The notes under the pieces: generated by a model
What the model saw: only the letters and a program-made list of their open reading frames with translations
What the model was told of the DNA's origin: nothing
Database searches by the model: none
Origin: Deltaproteobacteria bacterium
GTDB taxonomy: Bacteria; Desulfobacterota; Binatia; Binatales; Binataceae
Reading direction: 5' to 3'
Assembly (NCBI GenBank): GCA_021799555.1
Contig: JAJZAG010000133.1
Coordinates: 1 to 9,421, forward strand
DNA: 9,421 nt
In this document: positions 1 through 6,573 of the stretch, one piece after another
Position numbering within the stretch: position 1 is the first letter of the stretch
How the letters are laid out: each line of letters begins with the position of its first letter
Position numbers and translations under genes: made by a program

Positions 1-369
1 CCGCGCGTCAACTTCGCGCTTTCCAAAAGAGGCGGCGCCGCGGGGATCGACCACCTCGGTATCCAGGTCGAGTCGCGCGATGACCTTGGCGCGATCGCCG
101 GGCGGCTTTCCGCTGCCGCGCGCCCGATCCTGGAACAGGAGAACGCCGCGTGCTGCTACGCGCGCTCGGACAAGGCGTGGGCGACCGATCCGCAGGGAGT
201 ATCGTGGGAGACTTTCTTCACGACTGGCGAGCACACGACCTACGGCGAGGATCTCGCGATAAACCGCCCGGCGTCCGCGAAAGCATCGGCGGGAGCGTGC
301 TGCGGCGCGTCGACGCCCGAACCGGTCGCGCCGACTGGTGGCGGGTGCTGCTCGAAGCCCGCCGCATGA
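1..369 (+). CDS. arsI: ArsI/CadI-type C-As lyase (VOC superfamily), 5'-truncated
   Basis: The window opens inside this gene; frame 1 is open for 122 codons to a TGA. ArsI is a non-heme Fe(II) dioxygenase that cleaves the C-As bond of trivalent methylarsenicals and aromatic arsenicals, giving arsenite. The visible part holds the second half of the VOC fold. GIDHLGIQVES carries a likely metal His (visible residue 18), AACCYARSDKAW carries the vicinal Cys pair (51-52) that binds the organoarsenical in characterised ArsI proteins, and WETFF carries the likely metal Glu (70). The first metal His should lie upstream of the window. The tail after residue 88 is low in complexity and has two further Cys-Cys pairs (100-101, 116-117). 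The acr3 gene begins 28 bases downstream on the same strand, which supports an arsenic role over the older cadmium-induced (CadI) label for the same family. Confidence 0.88.
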   Translation, partial: PRVNFALSKRGGAAGIDHLGIQVESRDDLGAIAGRLSAAARPILEQENAACCYARSDKAWATDPQGVSWETFFTTGEHTTYGEDLAINRPASAKASAGACCGASTPEPVAPTGGGCCSKPAA

Positions 370-397
370 GGGCGGCGCTCAGCGCGGGTGGCGAACA

Positions 398-1537
398 ATG
401 AGTATGCCGGAATCATCGCACGGGGCGGCGCCGATCATGCGGCGGCTGTCGTTTCTCGATCGGTATCTTACGGGATGGATCTTCTTCGCGATGGCGCTCG
501 GAGTCGCGATTGGCGATCTGTTTCCCGGCGTCAAGTCGGCGTTCGACCGGATGAGTATCGGCACCACTTCGATCCCGATCGCGTTCGGGCTGATCGTGAT
601 GATGTATCCGCCGCTGGCGAAGGTGAATTACGACGAGCTCGGCGAGGTGTTCCGCAATCGCAAGATTCTCGGGCTGTCGCTGGTGCAGAATTGGATCATC
701 GGGCCGATCCTGATGTTCGCGCTGGCGGTGATATTCCTGCGCGATCGTCCGGAGTACATGGTTGGCTTGATCCTGATCGGGATCGCGCGCTGTATCGCGA
801 TGGTGATCGTGTGGAACGATCTGGCCGACGGCGATTCGGATTACTGCGCCGGGCTGGTGGCGTTCAACTCGATCTTTCAGGTTTTGTTCTACTCGGCATA
901 TGCGTTCGTCTTCGTGACGATTATTCCGCAATGGTTCGGACTACGCGCGGCGGCGGTGCACGTGACGATGGGAGAAATCGCCGCGAGCGTGGGGATCTAC
1001 CTGGGCGTTCCGTTCGTCGCCGGCTTCGCGACCTGGAAATTCCTCGTCGCGCGTAAGGGGAAGGCGTGGTACCGCGAGCGCTTCGTGCCGAAGATCAGTC
1101 CGCTGACGCTGATTTTCCTGCTCTTCACGATCGTCGTGATGTTTTCGATCAAGGGCGCGGCCATTATGCGGCTGCCGCTCGACGTGGCAAGAATCGCGAT
1201 TCCGCTGCTGCTCTATTTTGCGATCATGTTCGCGGTGTCGTTCGCGCTGAGCCGCTGGGCGGGGGCAAGTTATCCGCAGACGGCGACGCTCTCATTCACA
1301 GCGGCGTCGAACAACTTCGAGCTCGCGATCGCGGTGGCGGTTGCGACTTTCGGAATCGAGAGCGGCGCCGCATTCGCCGCCGTGATCGGTCCGCTGATCG
1401 AGGTGCCGGTGATGATCGGTCTGGTCGACGTCGCGCTATGGGCGCGCGGCCGGTATTTTCCGGACGCAGCGGCGCGGATCGTTTCGGCTGGATGCTGCGC
1501 CGCGGCGGATTCCACGCCGCTCAAGGGGCGCGCGTGA
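398..1537 (+). CDS. acr3: Acr3-family arsenite efflux permease
   Basis: 379-residue inner-membrane As(III) exporter of the Acr3 (BART superfamily) type, usually with ten membrane segments; the length is normal for bacterial members. The family's essential residues are present: Cys132 in ARCIAMVIVWN (equivalent to the essential Cys in Alkaliphilus Acr3) and Glu308 in SNNFELAIAVA. The family-typical block GLIVMMYPPLAKVNY lies at about 64-78 and YSAYAF at about 165-170. The ATG at 398 is chosen because an in-frame start at 338 would overlap the arsI end by 32 bases and would add 20 non-homologous, polar residues. A second in-frame ATG lies at 404. The ribosome site is weak (GGGTGG upstream). The C-terminal tail has a Cys-Cys pair (366-367). 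It is probably co-transcribed with the C-As lyase gene just upstream, so that arsenite released by the lyase is exported. Confidence 0.95.
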   Translation: MSMPESSHGAAPIMRRLSFLDRYLTGWIFFAMALGVAIGDLFPGVKSAFDRMSIGTTSIPIAFGLIVMMYPPLAKVNYDELGEVFRNRKILGLSLVQNWIIGPILMFALAVIFLRDRPEYMVGLILIGIARCIAMVIVWNDLADGDSDYCAGLVAFNSIFQVLFYSAYAFVFVTIIPQWFGLRAAAVHVTMGEIAASVGIYLGVPFVAGFATWKFLVARKGKAWYRERFVPKISPLTLIFLLFTIVVMFSIKGAAIMRLPLDVARIAIPLLLYFAIMFAVSFALSRWAGASYPQTATLSFTAASNNFELAIAVAVATFGIESGAAFAAVIGPLIEVPVMIGLVDVALWARGRYFPDAAARIVSAGCCAAADSTPLKGRA

Positions 1538-1538
1538 T

Positions 1539-1556
1539 CGCGCGGCCTGGCGCGCG
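1539..1556. other. GC-rich hairpin between convergent genes
   Basis: The 29-base gap between the convergent acr3 and lipoprotein genes contains a 6-bp inverted repeat (CGCGCG, loop GCCTGG, CGCGCG). It could act as a bidirectional transcription stop. No T-run follows directly on either strand: the nearest + strand T-run starts about 14 bases later, inside the end of the lipoprotein gene. It is therefore not a canonical intrinsic terminator. Confidence 0.25.
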
Positions 1557-1566
1557 CTGTGACCGG

Positions 1567-2184
1567 CTACTTTTTCGGCGCAGGCATCAACTCGATTGCG
1601 CTCGCGATCGCGCCCGCCAGATCGCCGGTCACCGTGCTCATCGCCGCGACTACTCCGGTGGTGCTTTGCGAAGTGGCGCTTGCGGTGAAAGTCGAATCGG
1701 TAACGTAGAGCAGCTTGCCGGCGCCGTCGAGAATCTGCCAGTGCGCGATCAACGTGACCGTTCGAGACTTGTCTCCCTCGAAGCGGTAAACGTCAACTTT
1801 GACCTGGTAGTTCACCGTGGCGGCCTGGAACCACGGAAAGAACACGACCCGCTGAGTTCCGAGTGCGGCGCCGAGATCCTGCGCGAGCACCTGGGTGAAG
1901 TTGCCGTCAAGTCCCTCCGCCCAGCGGCCGGTCGAGGAGAGAACCAGCCGGTTGGGCGCGACGCGAGTCACAATCTCCTGGCGCTCCAGATAGTCGGGCA
2001 GTTTGATTGGTCCAACTCCGATCGTTAGCGTGCCGGCGCCAGGCGAAGGCGATCGAGCAGCGGTGGCAACGGGAGCGAGCAGGAAGAATTTCGATTCGTC
2101 GGGCCGCGGCGCGAGGCCGAGCGAGCAGGCCGATATCACGGTCGCGAGAACTGCGATCGTGCCAAGATGCGCGGCGCGCTTCAT
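1567..2184 (-). CDS. PqiC-type ABC transport auxiliary lipoprotein
   Basis: 205 residues. An N-terminal lipoprotein signal is clear: the basic start MKRAAH, a hydrophobic stretch and the lipobox ISAC with Cys20 as the lipidated residue. Ser at +2 suggests sorting to the outer membrane. The mature part matches the ABC_trans_aux/PqiC family pattern: FFLLAP near the start, TIGVGPIKLPDYLERQEIVTR, a Leu/Ser-rich strand, RWAEGL, then a beta-rich body (YQVKVDVYRFEGD). In E. coli, PqiC partners the MCE protein PqiB and is thought to link the MCE tunnel to the outer membrane. Here the ATG overlaps the stop of the MCE gene by 4 bases (ATGA, 2181-2184), so the two are translationally coupled. It is the last gene of the operon. 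The family assignment rests on reading the sequence, without a profile search. Confidence 0.85.
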   Translation of the reverse strand: MKRAAHLGTIAVLATVISACSLGLAPRPDESKFFLLAPVATAARSPSPGAGTLTIGVGPIKLPDYLERQEIVTRVAPNRLVLSSTGRWAEGLDGNFTQVLAQDLGAALGTQRVVFFPWFQAATVNYQVKVDVYRFEGDKSRTVTLIAHWQILDGAGKLLYVTDSTFTASATSQSTTGVVAAMSTVTGDLAGAIASAIELMPAPKK

Positions 2185-3170
2185 TTCAGATCTCCCTTCG
2201 AATCCGCCGATTGGGGACGCCCGCGCAGCACCGCGCTCGGGTTGCGTTGCAGATAGTCGGTCAGTTGCTTGAGCGAGCGTGCCGCTTGCGCGGTGTCGTC
2301 AAGAGTCTGAGTCAGTTCGTAGTTGACTGGAGAGCCCGGACCGACCGACGCCTGTACGGCGGCCAGCGTTTCCTGCGTCTGCTTGAGCGTCGCGCGCGCC
2401 TGCTCGGTGGTGGCGAGAAGGCTCTGCGAGATCGGGTTGATCTTGCGGTTCATCGCGTCGGACAGGTGCTGGATGCTCCGTGCGCTCGCGGACATGCTGG
2501 CGGCGGTGCGATTGAGCGCGTCGATTGTGGCATTGAGCTTGGGCGAGGTGGCGAGGTCCGTCACCGCCTGCGCGGTTCGCGTCATTTCGCCGACGAGCTT
2601 GTTGAAATCGATTTGCTCAAGCGCTGCGAGCACCCGCGTCGCGGCGATTTGGGCCTGCTCGAAAGTGGTAGGCAAGGTTGGAATTTCGGGGTAGGGCGAG
2701 TTCTTGCCGAGAAAGAATCTGGCGGGCTGATCCGGATGCATGTCCAGATCAACGTACTGGAGGCCGGTCAGGATACTTTCGGTGGCAAGCTGTCCGCGTA
2801 ATCCCATCGCGATCGCCTGCTGCATCTCTTCGGGATCATCAAGGTTGATTTCGGCTCCGTGGCTCAAGAGCTTTGCCGAATCGAGCTGGATCACGACCGG
2901 AATGCGGATCTGACTCGAGTTCTGCTTGAGGCCGCTTTCCATCCCCGGCACGCTCAACATCACCGCGACCACCGATCCAATCTCGACACCACGGAACTTG
3001 ACCGGCGCTCCGACGCGCAGGCCGTTTACGTCGCTGCTGAAATAAAGAACAAAACGATGCGAGCGGTGAAAGAGGCTGCCACCGCCAACGACGATTATGC
3101 CGATCACCACGAGCGCAATCGCGCCAAGTACGAACATCCCCACGATAGTGGGATTTGCCTTGTTGCCCAT
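2181..3170 (-). CDS. MCE-domain (MlaD/PqiB-like) lipid transport protein
   Basis: 329 residues. It starts with a short cytoplasmic segment and one membrane anchor (about 9-30). A single MCE domain follows (about 38-145), with the hallmark FSSDVNGLRVGAPVKFRGVEIGSV. From about 170 to 310 there is a long, Ala/Gln/Thr-rich helical stretch expected to form a coiled coil or needle, and the tail motif LQRNPSAVLRGRP, common in MCE proteins that pair with PqiC lipoproteins. MCE proteins form hexameric rings that conduct lipids across the periplasm. The protein is longer than E. coli MlaD (183 residues) because of the helical extension, which could bridge the periplasm without a soluble MlaC shuttle. 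The ATG at 3170 has only a weak ribosome site. It lies 38 bases downstream of the ATPase gene and overlaps the lipoprotein gene. Confidence 0.92.
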   Translation of the reverse strand: MGNKANPTIVGMFVLGAIALVVIGIIVVGGGSLFHRSHRFVLYFSSDVNGLRVGAPVKFRGVEIGSVVAVMLSVPGMESGLKQNSSQIRIPVVIQLDSAKLLSHGAEINLDDPEEMQQAIAMGLRGQLATESILTGLQYVDLDMHPDQPARFFLGKNSPYPEIPTLPTTFEQAQIAATRVLAALEQIDFNKLVGEMTRTAQAVTDLATSPKLNATIDALNRTAASMSASARSIQHLSDAMNRKINPISQSLLATTEQARATLKQTQETLAAVQASVGPGSPVNYELTQTLDDTAQAARSLKQLTDYLQRNPSAVLRGRPQSADSKGDLK

Positions 3171-3208
3171 CTTGTTACTTACCCGTCACAGGAAGCTGCC
3201 CATCCCAA

Positions 3209-4027
3209 TTACCGGGATGCCCGGTCCTGTTCGCTCTGATCTCCGCGGGTCAAAAAGCGGCGCACGCGCGGATCGGCGGTCTTCTCGAGCATCGCGCGCG
3301 GATTTCCGCCCGCGATCATCGTGTGGCTGTCGGCGTCGAGGAAGACGCTGTTGTCGCCGATCGCAAAGATGCTCGCCAGTTCGTGAGTCACGACCACAAT
3401 GGTGGCGCCGAGCGTGTCGCGAATCTCCAGGATCAGTTCGTCAAGCAGGCGCGACGTGATCGGGTCGAGTCCCGCCGACGGCTCGTCGAGGAACAGAACC
3501 TCGGGGTCAAGCGCGATCGCGCGCGCAAGTCCAGCCCGCTTCTGCATGCCGCCGCTGATCTGGCTCGGGTAATAGTCCTCGAAACCCTTGAGGCCCACCA
3601 ACGAGAGCTTAAGGGACGCGACCTCGCGAATCTCCGCGGATGACAAGTCGGTAAATTCTCCGAGTGGCAACCCGACGTTTTCAGCCAGCGTCATCGAGCT
3701 CCAAAGCGCGCCGCCCTGGTAGAGCACTCCAAACCGGCGAAGTTGCCGCTCGCGGGCTTCGGAATCGGCGCGGATGAAATTGAAATCACCGTAAAAGATT
3801 TCACCGGTGGCGGGCTCCTTGAGTCCCAGCAGCACGCGTAACAGAGTGCTCTTCCCGCATCCGCTGCCGCCCATGACGATGAACACCTCGCCGCGATTGA
3901 CGACGAAATTCAGTCCGCGCATGAGGACGAAATCACCGTACGCGATAGTCAGGTCGCGCACGATAATGTGCGGTTGCGGTCGGCGCGCGGGCGGCTGCGC
4001 ACTATCGACGGTATCAGGCTCGCTCAA
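3209..4027 (-). CDS. MlaF-type ABC transporter ATPase (TTG start)
   Basis: 272 residues from a TTG codon at 4027. All ABC ATPase motifs are present: Walker A GGSGCGKST (53-61), Q-loop Gln104 in LYQGGALWSSMT, signature ISGGM (157-161), Walker B VLFLDEP (177-183) with a following D-loop SAGLDP, and H-loop His215. The QGGALWSSMT and ISGGMQKRAGLARA forms are typical of the MlaF/Mkl branch that powers MCE lipid transporters. The start was chosen from an AGGAG ribosome site (4034-4038, minus strand) six bases before TTG. Longer in-frame readings (to 4144) would overlap the permease gene by 62 bases and add a non-conserved, Arg/Ser-rich stretch. It lies 55 bases after the permease gene and 38 bases before the MCE gene, as expected for one operon. 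Confidence 0.93.
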   Translation of the reverse strand: MSEPDTVDSAQPPARRPQPHIIVRDLTIAYGDFVLMRGLNFVVNRGEVFIVMGGSGCGKSTLLRVLLGLKEPATGEIFYGDFNFIRADSEARERQLRRFGVLYQGGALWSSMTLAENVGLPLGEFTDLSSAEIREVASLKLSLVGLKGFEDYYPSQISGGMQKRAGLARAIALDPEVLFLDEPSAGLDPITSRLLDELILEIRDTLGATIVVVTHELASIFAIGDNSVFLDADSHTMIAGGNPRAMLEKTADPRVRRFLTRGDQSEQDRASR

Positions 4028-4033
4028 GCATTT

Positions 4034-4038
4034 CTCCT
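4034..4038 (-). promoter_or_regulatory. Ribosome binding site that selects the TTG start of the MlaF-type ATPase
   Basis: Minus-strand AGGAG with a 6-base spacer to TTG at 4027. An out-of-frame ATG at 4031 is only two bases from this site and opens a five-codon frame (ATG...TGA, 4031-4014), so it is a poor start. No in-frame ATG or GTG with a comparable site is nearby. Confidence 0.65.
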
Positions 4039-4082
4039 GCCGACCAGCGCGATTCGTGGCGGCGCGCAACGAATCATCCCTG

Positions 4083-5234
4083 TTAGAGTCCCAGTATGTG
4101 GAACAGAACCGCGAAGATACCGCACGCGACGACCACGTATACAATTCCAGTCACTACCGCCGAGGTTGTCGCTTCACCAACCGCTGAGCTGCTGCTTCCG
4201 CATTGGAATCCGCGCAGGCATCCGGCGATCCCGATAATCGCGCCATATACAGTCGCCTTGAAAATTCCACCAAACGCCCCGCCCAGCTGGATCGCCGCGG
4301 TGGTTTCACGCATATAGCTGGTCAACGAAATATTCAGCATTCCCGCGCCGACCGCCGCGCCGCCCATAATGCCCATCAAATCCGAGTACACGCACAGCAG
4401 CGGCATCATCAGGATAAGCGCAAGCACGCGCGGGAGCACCAGAAACTGCATCGGGTCAAGCCCCATCGTGGTTAGCGCGTCGATTTCCTGGGTTACCTTC
4501 ATCGTACCCAGTTGCGCGGCGAATGCGGCGCCAGTGCGCCCGGCCATGATTATCGCCGTCATCATCGCGCCCATATCGCGCACCATGCCGATCGCAACCA
4601 GATCAGCGACATAGATCGACGCGCCGAACTGCTGCAATTGCACCGCACCCATGAACGCGAGAATTACGCCGACTAGAAAGCTGATCAGCGTGACGATCCC
4701 AAACGCACGCGCGCCACAGTCCTGGATCTCGATCACCAGATCGATCCGGCGAAATCGAGCCCGCCCTGTGACCAACCGCCCGAGCGCGATTGCGAATGCG
4801 CCTAAGAAGTCGATGAAGTCGGTCACGCCGCCAAAGTATTCGAGCGACGCGCGTCCGACCCGCTCGGCGATCGAAGCTCGAATCGCAGAGACGCGCGCCT
4901 CTTTCTTGTCTGGAACGGCCTCGGCAAGCTCGAGCATTCGCTGGAGGCCGGCAGGAAGTCCAGCGCGATCTTCGTTGACTTTGCGAGTCCGGCAAATCTC
5001 GATAATTCGCGTCACGAACACCACGAGCGCCGAGTCCCACGCTCCAAGTTGACTCGTGTCGAATGCCACCCGCCGGATGCCGGTTGAGCGCATCAACTCG
5101 CGAGTCAGCAGATCGCCCGACGGTAGCCCGTGGCGCATACGCCACTGCCCGGACAGACGTACAATCAACGCCGCGTCATCGGTGCGCTCGAAGGCCACCG
5201 CCGCAGGTTCTGCGCTTGCGTGCTCAGCCCGCAT
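4083..5234 (-). CDS. STAS-MlaE fusion permease of an MCE lipid transporter
   Basis: 383 residues from ATG 5234. The N-terminal part (about 12-105) looks like a STAS/MlaB-type domain (ALIVRLSGQWRM, then VAFDTSQLGAWDSALVVFV, with the WDS at the STAS loop). A linker follows, then the MlaE permease domain (about 145-383) with several membrane segments and the family signature MAGRTGAAFAAQLGTMKVTQEIDALTTMGLDP (230-261). MlaE dimers form the inner-membrane core that binds the MCE ring and MlaF. In E. coli the STAS protein MlaB is separate and binds MlaF; here it is fused, a known arrangement in several phyla. A GTG at 5243 would add three residues; ATG 5234 is preferred because AGGTGA (5240-5245) lies five bases before it. 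It is the first gene of the operon. A TAAAAT -10-like hexamer lies at 5279-5284 but has no credible -35. Confidence 0.93.
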   Translation of the reverse strand: MRAEHASAEPAAVAFERTDDAALIVRLSGQWRMRHGLPSGDLLTRELMRSTGIRRVAFDTSQLGAWDSALVVFVTRIIEICRTRKVNEDRAGLPAGLQRMLELAEAVPDKKEARVSAIRASIAERVGRASLEYFGGVTDFIDFLGAFAIALGRLVTGRARFRRIDLVIEIQDCGARAFGIVTLISFLVGVILAFMGAVQLQQFGASIYVADLVAIGMVRDMGAMMTAIIMAGRTGAAFAAQLGTMKVTQEIDALTTMGLDPMQFLVLPRVLALILMMPLLCVYSDLMGIMGGAAVGAGMLNISLTSYMRETTAAIQLGGAFGGIFKATVYGAIIGIAGCLRGFQCGSSSSAVGEATTSAVVTGIVYVVVACGIFAVLFHILGL

Positions 5235-5239
5235 CGCGT

Positions 5240-5245
5240 TCACCT
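5240..5245 (-). promoter_or_regulatory. Ribosome binding site of the STAS-MlaE gene
   Basis: Minus-strand AGGTGA, complementary to the 16S rRNA tail, five bases before ATG 5234. It overlaps the alternative GTG start (5243) and so argues for the ATG. Confidence 0.55.
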
Positions 5246-5340
5246 GATTGTGGCGCGAAGTTTTCCATCACACGCGCGATTTTAGCGGAAATCGTGAGTG
5301 GATGCGCGCACCAATCTTGCGCCTCGATCGGGCGCCTGGC

Positions 5341-6105
5341 TCAAGCCACGGCCCGCGTGAGGAATCCGCGCACCGCCTTGTTGAACGCATCCGGCTGGTC
5401 GATATTGGCCGCGTGGCCCGCACCCGCCAGAACGACCTTCTCAGCGCCCGGGATTCTCGCGGCCATATATTCGGCAGAAGCCAGGAACCGCTCGTCCATC
5501 GCGCCGACCAGCACGAGGGTCGGGATGCGAATCGCCGGCAGCGACTCGATCACAGCGCCGTCGCGTTGCTTCAGCATCCCACGCGCCGCATGCGCTAATC
5601 CTTGAGCGCTGCGATGCCGCGCGACGCGCGTCTCGGGACTGCCGCTCGTCGCCTCGACGCCGTTGCGCTCAAAGTTCAGCGCGGTGCTCTCAGCCATCCG
5701 GTTCCATTCTTCACGCGGAGCATCTTTTTTGTAGCCGGGACCCGTGTCAAACAGCATCAGGGCGATCGTTCGCTCCGGATGCGCCAGGTGAAAGGCGAGC
5801 GACATGAAACCACCGAGCGACAATCCCCCAATCACCGCGCGGTCGACGCCGCACGCGTCGAGCACGGCTGCCATGTCGGCGACGCTTGCGGCGTGCGAAT
5901 ACAGCGCGGGATCGTCTGGCGAATCCGAGCGATCGTGCCCGCGCATGTCCCACGCGATTACGTGATAGCGGTCTGACAGCGCTTCCATCTGTCCGCGCCA
6001 CATCCGTGCGCTCGCGCTGTAGCCGTGCGAAAGCAACACGGCCGGTCCGACGCCGTGCTCTTCGTAATAAATCTTCTCTCCCCGGTCGCGTTCCAGAAAT
6101 GGCAT
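5341..6105 (-). CDS. Alpha/beta-fold hydrolase
   Basis: 254 residues from ATG 6105, about the usual length for a single-domain alpha/beta hydrolase. Visible elements: the oxyanion-hole strand VLLSHGYSAS (HG at 27-28), AWDMRGHDRSD (51-61), nucleophile elbow GGLSLGG with Ser96, strand TLVLVGAMDERF with a likely acid Asp204, and catalytic His231 in GAGHAANIDQP. It is a cytosolic esterase/hydrolase of the 3-oxoadipate enol-lactonase/haloperoxidase-like type; the substrate cannot be told. The open frame extends to 6327, but that part would run into the divergent ArsR gene and is not hydrolase-like. ATG 6105 starts the conserved first strand, with GAGGA ten bases upstream. It is transcribed away from the ArsR gene at 6244, and 97 bases separate it from the Mla-like operon, so it may precede that operon on one transcript or stand alone. 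Confidence 0.92.
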   Translation of the reverse strand: MPFLERDRGEKIYYEEHGVGPAVLLSHGYSASARMWRGQMEALSDRYHVIAWDMRGHDRSDSPDDPALYSHAASVADMAAVLDACGVDRAVIGGLSLGGFMSLAFHLAHPERTIALMLFDTGPGYKKDAPREEWNRMAESTALNFERNGVEATSGSPETRVARHRSAQGLAHAARGMLKQRDGAVIESLPAIRIPTLVLVGAMDERFLASAEYMAARIPGAEKVVLAGAGHAANIDQPDAFNKAVRGFLTRAVA

Positions 6106-6216
6106 TGCCGAATAATCCTCGTGATAAGGCGGGACGGCGAGATGACCGTTCCGCATACCTATGCAGTCGGTAATCGAATTATCGATTGCGTGCAACGGCA
6201 GGCAGAAATCAAGAAC

Positions 6217-6222
6217 TTGACA
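6217..6222 (+). promoter_or_regulatory. -35 element of the first ArsR-SRPBCC promoter
   Basis: An exact TTGACA in the 138-base divergent intergenic region. With a 17-base spacer the -10 would be TTACAT at 6240-6245, and with 18 bases TACATG at 6241-6246. Both are weak, and both overlap the palindromic operator and the start codon. Another possible -10 (TATGTA, 6225-6230) has no good -35. The element assignment is fair; the exact transcription start is open. Confidence 0.5.
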
Positions 6223-6225
6223 AAT

Positions 6226-6245
6226 ATGTAACCTTAAGGTTACAT
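6226..6245. promoter_or_regulatory. Perfect 20-bp palindromic operator (AACC-N4-GGTT core)
   Basis: The left arm ATGTAACCTT is the exact reverse complement of the right arm AAGGTTACAT. The core AACC-TTAA-GGTT occupies 6230-6241. The site lies 3 bases after the -35 TTGACA, and its last two bases are the first two of the ATG of the ArsR gene. A bound ArsR-family dimer here would block both RNA polymerase and the ribosome site. The same core is found twice upstream of the second ArsR gene (7741-7752 and 7757-7768). It could also affect the divergent hydrolase, whose start is 120 bases away. Confidence 0.75.
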
Positions 6246-6573
6246 GTGTCTCGTGGGCATCGACCTGACGATCGCAGCGCTCTCCGACCCGACCCGTCGG
6301 CATCTCCTCGGAAGGCTCGCGAACCATCCCCGCCGCGCAGGTGATCTAGCCGGCGGCTTCGCGATCAGCCGGCCCGCGATCTGCAAGCATACGCGTATCC
6401 TCGCCAAGGCCGGCCTAATCAAAGCGACTCGCCGCGGACGCGAGCGAATCTACGAACTTGCGCCAGCGGGAGGGCGCGCGATCAGAGACCTGATCGCGAA
6501 ACTCGAGGAAGTAGGACGGTTCTGGGACGAGACATTGGAGGCATTCAAACGTTACGCGGAGGAGCAGCGATGA
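6244..6573 (+). CDS. ArsR-family winged-helix transcriptional regulator
   Basis: 109 residues. It has an N-terminal helix with the family motif ALSDPTRRHLLGRL (12-25) and a winged helix-turn-helix (about 31-72) with recognition helix ISRPAICKHTRILAKAGLI. A C-terminal amphipathic helix ends in FWDETLEAFKRYAEE, as in ArsR proteins that sit next to SRPBCC genes. The metal-binding ELCVCDL motif of arsenic sensors is missing; the only cysteines are Cys2 and Cys47, so an arsenic role is unlikely. The frame is closed upstream by a TAA at 6235-6237, which leaves ATG 6244 or GTG 6253 as the start. The AAGG at 6236-6239, within the operator, is the only ribosome site for the ATG. Probably an autorepressor. 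The stop overlaps the next start by 4 bases (ATGA). Confidence 0.88.
   Translation: MCLVGIDLTIAALSDPTRRHLLGRLANHPRRAGDLAGGFAISRPAICKHTRILAKAGLIKATRRGRERIYELAPAGGRAIRDLIAKLEEVGRFWDETLEAFKRYAEEQR

Noticed and set aside
413..931. 172-codon minus-strand frame inside acr3
   Set aside because: Shadow of acr3; His/Arg/Asp-rich with no domain and no ribosome site.
1066..2028. Long open frame on the + strand (320 codons) across the end of acr3 and antisense to the lipoprotein gene
   Set aside because: The translation is Arg/Gly/Asp-rich and has no recognisable domain. It overlaps two well supported genes in other frames, as is common in GC-rich DNA.
2007..2801. 264-codon + strand frame antisense to the MCE gene
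   Set aside because: Composition is Arg/Leu-rich shadow sequence, and the antisense MCE and lipoprotein genes have clear domains and a 4-base coupled overlap.
5279..5335. Promoter (TAAAAT, minus strand) and terminator (GCGCC...GGCGC) in the gap between hydrolase and permease
   Set aside because: No -35 at a workable distance from TAAAAT, and the 5-bp hairpin has no T-run. Both are within chance for a GC-rich gap of this size.
6106..6327. N-terminal extension of the hydrolase to an ATG at 6327
   Set aside because: It would overlap the ArsR gene and run across the divergent promoter, and the extra residues are not hydrolase-like.
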